A stretch of DNA of 34,764 bases, taken from assembly GCA_013138765.1 (NCBI GenBank), contig WTCB01000028.1, forward strand, positions 1-34,764. Reading direction: 5' to 3'. Below the pieces are notes generated by a model. That model saw nothing but the letters and a program-made list of their open reading frames with translations. It made no database searches and was not told the origin of the DNA. The position numbers and the translations under genes are program-made. Of the stretch, positions 28,363 through 34,764 are shown in pieces (position 1 is the first letter of the stretch; every line of letters starts with the position of its first letter). This stretch comes from Candidatus Nanohaloarchaea archaeon. GTDB lineage: Archaea; EX4484-52; GLR71.

Positions 28363-28692
28363 TCAGGACGCTTCCAATGTCCCTATCATTTTATGATTCT
28401 TGATTATAAGCGCAAGTGCCAGTGCAGTAATTGAAAGTTCAATGACAATGGAAGTCAATACAAGAGCCTGTGGCAGTGGATCGACAGCAGTTGTTGAAAA
28501 ATATGAAAGCCCCATATTCTCTAAAAGTATAGGCGCAATACCCCCGAAACGATAACCAAGAGATATCAGCAAAAGATGTATGCCTGTCGTAAAAATACTA
28601 AGACCAATGACTTTTTTGATAAGATTTTCTTTAATTGCAATAGCATAGACTCCTATAATCACAAAAATAAGTGAAAAAACATAAGTTATCAT
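28363..28692 (-). CDS. mrpC: MrpC/MbhG-type subunit (NuoK-like)
   Basis: DPLPQALVLTSIVIELSITALALALI. Confidence 0.93.
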   Translation of the reverse strand: MITYVFSLIFVIIGVYAIAIKENLIKKVIGLSIFTTGIHLLLISLGYRFGGIAPILLENMGLSYFSTTAVDPLPQALVLTSIVIELSITALALALIIKNHKMIGTLEAS

Positions 28693-29108
28693 TTTTTCCA
28701 GGCCTCCTTCTCAATTGAATATATGATAAGTACAATAGCTGAAGAGACCATAAAAGTCCCGGCCACGTTCATTATGATTGTAAATCCACCACTCCACAGA
28801 TTGAACAATGTCTGGCTTTCAATAAGCACGGCCCTAAAAGAATAACCCATCTTCCCGATTATGAGGATCATGAAAAACCCGGCAACACTCTTTAGATCAA
28901 TAAGCTCATGCACTGTCAATTTATGTTCTACATCCTGCTCATCAAAAGCTATGACTAAAAGTGCAAATGCAGACCCGATGATCGCCCCTGCAGCAAACCC
29001 GCCACCAGGAGTCAGATGCCCATGAAGAGCAATATAAAACCCATATAAGACCATGAAAGGAAAAACAATCTTTGTAACCTGCTTAACAATCAAATCCATA
29101 CCGATCAC
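28689..29108 (-). CDS. mrpB: MrpB/MbhF-type subunit
   Basis: FYIALHGHLTPGGGFAAGAIIGSAFALLVIAF. Confidence 0.93.
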   Translation of the reverse strand: MIGMDLIVKQVTKIVFPFMVLYGFYIALHGHLTPGGGFAAGAIIGSAFALLVIAFDEQDVEHKLTVHELIDLKSVAGFFMILIIGKMGYSFRAVLIESQTLFNLWSGGFTIIMNVAGTFMVSSAIVLIIYSIEKEAWKK

Positions 29109-29431
29109 ACCTTAACCTTAACCTTTTTCTTTTTTTTAGGGACCATCCTCCGTGTAGCGAGAGCAACACCTAAAGCCGCGGTAAAAAACACAATCTCTTC
29201 ACCCATAGTATCAAAACCACGAAGGTCCCATACAATAGAATTGACAATGTTTGTAGACCCGGTAAGATTTGAACCTTCAAGAAGATACTGCTCAGAAACA
29301 CTGCCCTTTTCAATCACGCCAAACACATGAAGCCCTGAAACACTATAGAATAATACAGAAGCAAAAACAGCAAGCAAGCCAATCACAATTACTTTTTGAT
29401 CTTTAAAAGAATTATGTTGAACCGCTTTCAT
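29105..29431 (-). CDS. MbhE-type subunit
   Basis: NIVNSIVWDLRGFDTMGEEIVFFTAALGVALATR. Confidence 0.88.
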   Translation of the reverse strand: MKAVQHNSFKDQKVIVIGLLAVFASVLFYSVSGLHVFGVIEKGSVSEQYLLEGSNLTGSTNIVNSIVWDLRGFDTMGEEIVFFTAALGVALATRRMVPKKKKKVKVKV

Positions 29432-29667
29432 CTCTCAAACCTCTCCGTCTTGTGTATAGTTATAAGAAACAAAAATGTAATAAGCCCCGCACATACCGCC
29501 GCCTGGGTAAGAGCAATGTCCGGAGCAGAAAGCAAGAAAAATATTGCAGCGACCACAAGACCAAGACCTGCAAGGACCAAGACAGAATGCACCAGATCTT
29601 TAAGCTCTACTGCTATGATTGCCAAGATTATACCCAAGAAAAGCAATATCTCAATTAACATGATCAC
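29428..29667 (-). CDS. MbhD/DUF4040-type subunit
   Basis: LVHSVLVLAGLGLVVAAIFFLLSAPDIALTQAAVCAGLITFLFLI. Confidence 0.9.
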   Translation of the reverse strand: MIMLIEILLFLGIILAIIAVELKDLVHSVLVLAGLGLVVAAIFFLLSAPDIALTQAAVCAGLITFLFLITIHKTERFER

Positions 29668-29990
29668 ACCTTATCCTTTACAGCCTTGCGCCCCAAGTCA
29701 TCCTTAGAAAGATTGTCAGGTTCAATGCCCATCCTGTGTGCTGCATTGACGATTGCATGACTGCTTACTGGATTTGTCAGCGCAAAAAATATTATGATGA
29801 GCATGATCTTTACTGAATATACAGTCCCTAAATTTTCAATCGCAAGAGCGACCAGAGCAAGAATGACTCCACCAACGCTGATCATCGTAGCTGCATGTAT
29901 TCGTGTATAACAATCTTTAAATCTAAAAAGACCGAGTGCACCGATCAATGCAGATATTGATGCTATGTAAAGCAATACCTCAGACATCAT
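29664..29990 (-). CDS. mrpG: MrpG/MbhC-type subunit
   Basis: LGLFRFKDCYTRIHAATMISVGGVILALVAL...FFALTNPVSSHAIVNAAHRMG. Confidence 0.93.
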   Translation of the reverse strand: MMSEVLLYIASISALIGALGLFRFKDCYTRIHAATMISVGGVILALVALAIENLGTVYSVKIMLIIIFFALTNPVSSHAIVNAAHRMGIEPDNLSKDDLGRKAVKDKV

Positions 29991-30238
29991 CTGCCACGAC
30001 CCCCTTTAATCCATTTTGAGACCGCAACAGTCCCAATAAAAAGAAGCAATGAAAAGGTGATTGCAATATCAAGATACATAGGCATCGAATTTTCGATAGC
30101 CAAAAACACAAAAAATAGTATCATGATCTGCCCCAATACATCAAGCGCAATCATACGGTCTGCAAAGGTAGGCCCGATAAGAAACCGGACAATTACTAAA
30201 ACTGCAGAAGCGAATATAATATACCATGCAAGAATCAT
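29987..30238 (-). CDS. mrpF: MrpF/MbhB-type subunit
   Basis: VRFLIGPTFADRMIALDVLGQIMILFFVFLAI; ATG at 30238 preferred over TTG at 30241. Confidence 0.9.
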   Translation of the reverse strand: MILAWYIIFASAVLVIVRFLIGPTFADRMIALDVLGQIMILFFVFLAIENSMPMYLDIAITFSLLLFIGTVAVSKWIKGGRGR

Positions 30239-30723
30239 CAATCAAACACCCTCAACCCATATTTTGTAAACAGAGCATCAATCTTATCATTTTTCTCATA
30301 ATTAAGGCAATGGACATAAAGACTTTTGCCGATTGAGACCGAAACAGTCCCAGGAGTAAATGTTATTGAATTTGCAAGAAGGACACGACCCAGATCAGAA
30401 TTGAATCTATGAGATACCTTGACGATTGCAGGATGCACCCGACCAGTAATGATGGCCCGCGCAACCGACAGATGTGACTGTATCTCAACGATCACAAGAA
30501 CAACTAGATACACAAAAAAATTAATTGCCTTAAAAGGATTAAATATATAATTTACAATCTTAAACTCAGTATATTTATGGACAAATACAGAGACTATAAG
30601 AGAGACAACAAAACCAATTACAAGCTCCTGAACATCAAGACTGTAAGTAAAGAGGATCCATGCAATATAAAGAACGATGAATGTACCTATCTGCCTTAAA
30701 GATTGCTTCAAAAAACTGCTCAT
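30238..30723 (-). CDS. mrpE: MrpE/MbhA-type subunit
   Basis: HRFNSDLGRVLLANSITFTPGTVSVSIGKSLYVHCLNY. Confidence 0.92.
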   Translation of the reverse strand: MSSFLKQSLRQIGTFIVLYIAWILFTYSLDVQELVIGFVVSLIVSVFVHKYTEFKIVNYIFNPFKAINFFVYLVVLVIVEIQSHLSVARAIITGRVHPAIVKVSHRFNSDLGRVLLANSITFTPGTVSVSIGKSLYVHCLNYEKNDKIDALFTKYGLRVFD

Positions 30724-30810
30724 ATATAATTAATGTACTGGCTTGATACATAAAGATATCTATTTATTGACAATCAAAATAATAAGAATTAATATAAAAA
30801 ATAAAAAAAC

Positions 30811-30920
30811 ACCATTAGCTCAAAACTAACATAGTGCTTTTCCCTCTGTCCAAACCACAGAAACACCTGACCTAAACCAGATAACGCAAAATAATCTCAC
30901 AAGGCAAAAAAGCCTCTAAC
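30811..30920 (-). ncRNA. candidate small RNA transcription unit, class unknown (boundaries approximate)
   Basis: minus-strand TATA-like ATATATAC near 30940-30948, less AT-rich body, small hairpins, T-rich stretch at 30791-30809 on the minus strand. Confidence 0.3.
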
Positions 30921-31025
30921 TAACACTCGTATTAAAGAGTATATATGTATTTATGTTGTATAAGATATAGTTAAAAAAATATTGATGCAATCAAAAAAAA
31001 TATAAAAATATAAACTGAAACAGAA

Positions 31026-31721
31026 TCAATAGCTGAACCGTCTTGTCCTCTCTTCAATCACATTCAATTTTTCAATTATAAGATTTATCTGGTCTTTAAG
31101 GCCCCTTAATTCCAGACTGATATCAAGCTTTCGCATACCATCAGTGTTCGACTGCTGTATATCTGAAACAGGTGTCGGCGGTTGTGGATATTCAGGAACC
31201 CCACCGATAGCTGCTGACGGCTGAATCGGTTGAGATTGTGGTTGTTGTGGCATAACACCTTGTGTTGGTGTCTGTATTGAAGGATATGCAGCTTGAGCCA
31301 TAGCAGTCTGATCAGAGGGATATGCATTCTGTGTTGGATTCGTTTGATTGATTGTTGAATCAAGACCAATCTCAGAAGACGCAACTGGTGGCTGTTGACC
31401 GACAGGCGGCATAGGATTAGAAGCTAAAGGATCATTTGATGGCATAGGTGGCATACTTGAATCCATAGGCGGTGTATCACGTACAATCTGATTTGGAGGA
31501 TTGAGCGGTGTATTTGTAGCAACGCCTAAACCACCCGAATAATCTGCATTTTCACTTGCCTCAAGAACTTTTGAAGACATTGAAACATCAGAAGTAGGAT
31601 CCGATTTCAATATATCATCAATACCTGCATCCTTTGAAGATGACGACAGATCAGGAGAATTACCTGCTTTTGAAGGAATGTGCCCTTGAACCGTATCTTT
31701 TAGCTTGGAAAATATATCCAT
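31026..31721 (-). CDS. hypothetical P/Q/S-rich protein with amphipathic N-terminus and C-terminal coiled coil
   Basis: MDIFSKLKDTVQGHIP..., low-complexity centre, RGLKDQINLIIEKLNVIEERTRRF. Confidence 0.65.
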   Translation of the reverse strand: MDIFSKLKDTVQGHIPSKAGNSPDLSSSSKDAGIDDILKSDPTSDVSMSSKVLEASENADYSGGLGVATNTPLNPPNQIVRDTPPMDSSMPPMPSNDPLASNPMPPVGQQPPVASSEIGLDSTINQTNPTQNAYPSDQTAMAQAAYPSIQTPTQGVMPQQPQSQPIQPSAAIGGVPEYPQPPTPVSDIQQSNTDGMRKLDISLELRGLKDQINLIIEKLNVIEERTRRFSY

Positions 31722-31876
31722 AATAAATCACATATGTTTATTGATTATAAATTTATTATTGATAATATAAATAGATAACTGATTCAGACAGATTAAAGAA
31801 CAAAAATTACATCCAACATAAAGATATATATAACTGATATACATATTCTTATCATATAATCTTACAAGGTGTTCTT

Positions 31877-33232
31877 ATGGCAATAAAGACAGAAGATAAA
31901 AAAACTGCAGCAAAACCAAAAAGTGACAGACCAAAAATAAAAAAATCAGTAACTCCAAAAAAAACAGATAATGATCAAAAGACTAAAAAGACAGAGAAAA
32001 AGATGTCTAAAGAAGAAAGTCAAAAGAAACGCCTTGAAATAGCACAAGTATTTGCAAAAGAAGTCCAAAAAGAATTCAAGAGCAGCTTAAAAGCAGTCAT
32101 TGTCTACGGATCGACAGCTAAAGGAAAACACAGAGAGACTTCAGACATAGACACTTTTGTCATAATTGATGACACCAAACTTGAAAAAGACATACCAGCC
32201 GAAGTCAAAGAAAAAATAAGCGCAGACCTGAGACGTATCGGCGCAAAAATAGACAAAAACATAACGATACAGGCATTCATGTTCTTAACAGAATTCTGGG
32301 AATCAATTAGATCAGTTGAACCATTGATAATGGAGATCTTAAGATTCGGTATCCCTGTATATGATGTAGGCATATACATGCCAGCAAAAAGAATGCTCCA
32401 GAGAGGTATGCTTCCGACAACTAATGAAGCAGTCGCAAAACGGATACACATCGCGCCACAACATTTAAAAATGGCAGAATTCAGGATGAAAAGCGGTGCA
32501 CATTTCATGGAACAGGCAATGGCTGCAGCAGGACAGGCACCTCTGATGCTCATTGGCAAAGTACCGCCGGGAAAAGAAGATGTACCAAAAGAACTGATAT
32601 TCCATTTTGTTGACAAAAAACTTCTTGATGCAAAATATGGCGAGATGGCACAGAAGATACACGACTTTGCAAAAGAGATAGAACATGCAGAAAAGAAAGA
32701 GATTGAAAATTTAGGCAAAAGGACAGATGAATACCTCAAGATGACAGATAAATTCATAAAAGAGATGAAAGAACTTCTAAAAAGACTATCAGAACAAAAA
32801 GCGGACACGGTCTTGATGAACACATACAAAGCATTCCTTAAGGCAAACGTAGGCGCACTTGAACTCAAAGGAGTTAAACCCCCAGAGCACCTAAAAGATC
32901 TTCCAAAAGCCATGGCAGACCATTTCCCGGAGGTAAAAGAATTGCAAGAAGACCTTTTTGAGAGACTTGCAAAGGCACTCATAATTGCAAAGAAAGGAAA
33001 AGCAGACATGATACCTGAAAAAGAGATTTACGGTCTTAAAGAAGAGACAAAACGTTTCATATACACATTGGGCAACAGACTGAAAGAACTTAAGACAAAA
33101 GGTGAACTGAAGATTTCAGAAGACAAGCTTGAACTGCTAAAAAAGCTTAAAGAAGCGCAAGACAATTCAAAAAAAGGACATGCAGGCCATGTTACGATGA
33201 ACAGACCTTCTGAAAAGAAAAAAGAAGAATAA
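31877..33232 (+). CDS. nucleotidyltransferase-domain protein with Lys-rich N-terminal extension (451 aa)
   Basis: KAVIVYGSTAKGKHRETSDIDTFVIIDD matches the GS-x(n)-DxD NTase signature. Confidence 0.8.
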   Translation: MAIKTEDKKTAAKPKSDRPKIKKSVTPKKTDNDQKTKKTEKKMSKEESQKKRLEIAQVFAKEVQKEFKSSLKAVIVYGSTAKGKHRETSDIDTFVIIDDTKLEKDIPAEVKEKISADLRRIGAKIDKNITIQAFMFLTEFWESIRSVEPLIMEILRFGIPVYDVGIYMPAKRMLQRGMLPTTNEAVAKRIHIAPQHLKMAEFRMKSGAHFMEQAMAAAGQAPLMLIGKVPPGKEDVPKELIFHFVDKKLLDAKYGEMAQKIHDFAKEIEHAEKKEIENLGKRTDEYLKMTDKFIKEMKELLKRLSEQKADTVLMNTYKAFLKANVGALELKGVKPPEHLKDLPKAMADHFPEVKELQEDLFERLAKALIIAKKGKADMIPEKEIYGLKEETKRFIYTLGNRLKELKTKGELKISEDKLELLKKLKEAQDNSKKGHAGHVTMNRPSEKKKEE

Positions 33233-33437
33233 AACAGATCTTTTTTTCTTTTTGACATTTCTTTTTTCTTACAAAAAATAGGCAGACCAACACATAATTA
33301 TATAACAGATACACCTAAATGAATAATATTAAACCTAAAAAAGTTTCTTTATATCCTGAAACAGACTCAGAGAGATATACAAGATACATATAAAATGTAT
33401 ACAAAAAAACACAGAATAAACAAAAAAGTGATAAATT

Positions 33438-34763
33438 ATGAAATTTTATGCAATAGGCGGCTTTAAAGAAGTCGGGAAAAACATGACAGCCATAGAAGTC
33501 AATGGCGAAGTAGTAATATTTGACATGGGTGTATCGATGGAACACCTTATAGAATTAAGTGGACGGGGACTGAATTATGAAGACCTTGATGAACAGAAAT
33601 TAAGAGAGTTAGGCGTACTTCCAAATGATCTGATACTCAACACAAAAAAAGTGATAGCAATCGCAATATCACATGGGCACCTAGACCATATATCTGCAAT
33701 ACCCAAACTGATAAGACGATACAATTGTCCAATCCTTGCAACACCATACACAGCAGAAATAATAAGACGGCTTCTTAAAGACCACAGGATGGAAGACTAT
33801 CTAAAATATGTCACCCCGATGCAATACGGTGACACTGCAGATCTGTCACAAAATTTTAAGATAGAATATGTAAACATGACACACAGCATACCAGATGCAT
33901 CATTGATCGCAGCATATACGGCAGACGGTCTTGTGACTGTAGGTTTCGATTACAAGCTTGACAATACACCAACATTAGGCAATAAGCCAGATTACAGACG
34001 ATTGAAAGAATTAGGTAATGAAGGAATAAAACTTCACCTGTCTGAATGTGTCCACATTAGTGATGAACAACGATGCCCTTCTGAAAAAGTTGCAAAAGAC
34101 ATGGTATTTGATGCAATAGACAGAGCTTATCTTGACAGTTCAGCAGTGTTCATAACATCTTTTGCATCCCACATAGCAAGGATAAAAAGTATAGTTGAAG
34201 CAAACAAAGGACGAAGAGAGATAATTATATTGGGTAGATCGATGGAAAATTATCTTGAAGCCGCAAGCACGCTAGGTCTGATTGATACATCCAAATTCAC
34301 ACTTGCCGGAAGGCCAAAAACTGTTAAGAGCAACATAGAGAACCGGATAATGAAAAATCCTGAAAAATACCTTGTACTTTCAACAGGCAACCAGGGTGAA
34401 CCTAACTCAGTCCTTTCAAGGATCACAAACAAAGAATACAGATACAATTTCAGAAAAGAAGATCAGGTAATCTTTTCATCGACAGTCATACCGACACCGA
34501 TAAACAAAGCAAACAGATATGTAATAGAACGAAACATGAAAGAGCAAGGTGTACGGATATTAAAAGATGTCCACGTATCGGGCCATGCGATGAAAGAGGA
34601 CCACAGAGACCTTCTAAGGATACTGAACCCTGAAAAAATAATACCGGTCCATGGTGAGACTGAAAGGCTTGCATCTTTTGCATCATTATGCGAAGAAGAA
34701 GGATTCATAATAGGCGACACAGTCCACATAATGACAGACGGCAGATATGTGAATATCAAATAG
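33438..34763 (+). CDS. rnj: ribonuclease J-type metallo-beta-lactamase/beta-CASP nuclease
   Basis: SHGHLDHISAIPKLI, MTHSIPDA, STGNQGEP, HVSGHAMKEDHRDLLRILNPEKIIPVHGE; complete to TAG at 34761-34763. Confidence 0.93.
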   Translation: MKFYAIGGFKEVGKNMTAIEVNGEVVIFDMGVSMEHLIELSGRGLNYEDLDEQKLRELGVLPNDLILNTKKVIAIAISHGHLDHISAIPKLIRRYNCPILATPYTAEIIRRLLKDHRMEDYLKYVTPMQYGDTADLSQNFKIEYVNMTHSIPDASLIAAYTADGLVTVGFDYKLDNTPTLGNKPDYRRLKELGNEGIKLHLSECVHISDEQRCPSEKVAKDMVFDAIDRAYLDSSAVFITSFASHIARIKSIVEANKGRREIIILGRSMENYLEAASTLGLIDTSKFTLAGRPKTVKSNIENRIMKNPEKYLVLSTGNQGEPNSVLSRITNKEYRYNFRKEDQVIFSSTVIPTPINKANRYVIERNMKEQGVRILKDVHVSGHAMKEDHRDLLRILNPEKIIPVHGETERLASFASLCEEEGFIIGDTVHIMTDGRYVNIK

Positions 34764-34764
34764 G

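Noticed and set aside
32104-33009. 301-aa minus-strand ORF
   Set aside because: Antisense to the nucleotidyltransferase gene; S/F/C-rich composition is typical of a shadow frame
1-34764. CRISPR arrays, tRNA genes, transposases
   Set aside because: Looked for regularly spaced direct repeats, T-loop GTTCGA motifs in intergenic DNA and DDE/tyrosine recombinase proteins; none found in this window

Overview
Archaeal chromosomal window (AT-rich, TATA-box promoters, many leaderless or short-leader genes). It is dominated by information-processing genes: L44e, S27e, aIF2-alpha, Nop10, RpoK, S2, proteasome alpha, SBDS, exosome Rrp4/Rrp41/Rrp42, L37Ae, RpoP, Pcc1, prefoldin beta, PCNA, TFS, RpoL and RNase J. 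Three of these (S27e, RpoK, RpoP) fall below the length cut-off of the supplied ORF track. Regions that stand out: (1) a left-edge stretch (~1-1450) of short ORFs separated by palindromic sequence, with at least one good integron attC-like site; (2) a three-gene minus-strand cassette (23788-26361) with a Vps4/CdvC-like MIT-AAA ATPase, an ESCRT-III/CdvB-like helical protein and a third uncharacterised protein, in a window that also encodes SepF; (3) an Mrp/Mbh-type antiporter module (26484-30723) with an MbhI-like subunit but no adjacent hydrogenase subunits and no full-length MrpA; (4) an inverted repeat ACCAC-N5-GTGGT at matching promoter positions upstream of a TrmB regulator and of the ESCRT-like cassette; (5) two candidate structured ncRNA loci (11848-11955 plus, 30811-30920 minus). 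All family calls are by motif recognition from translated sequence; no database search was run.
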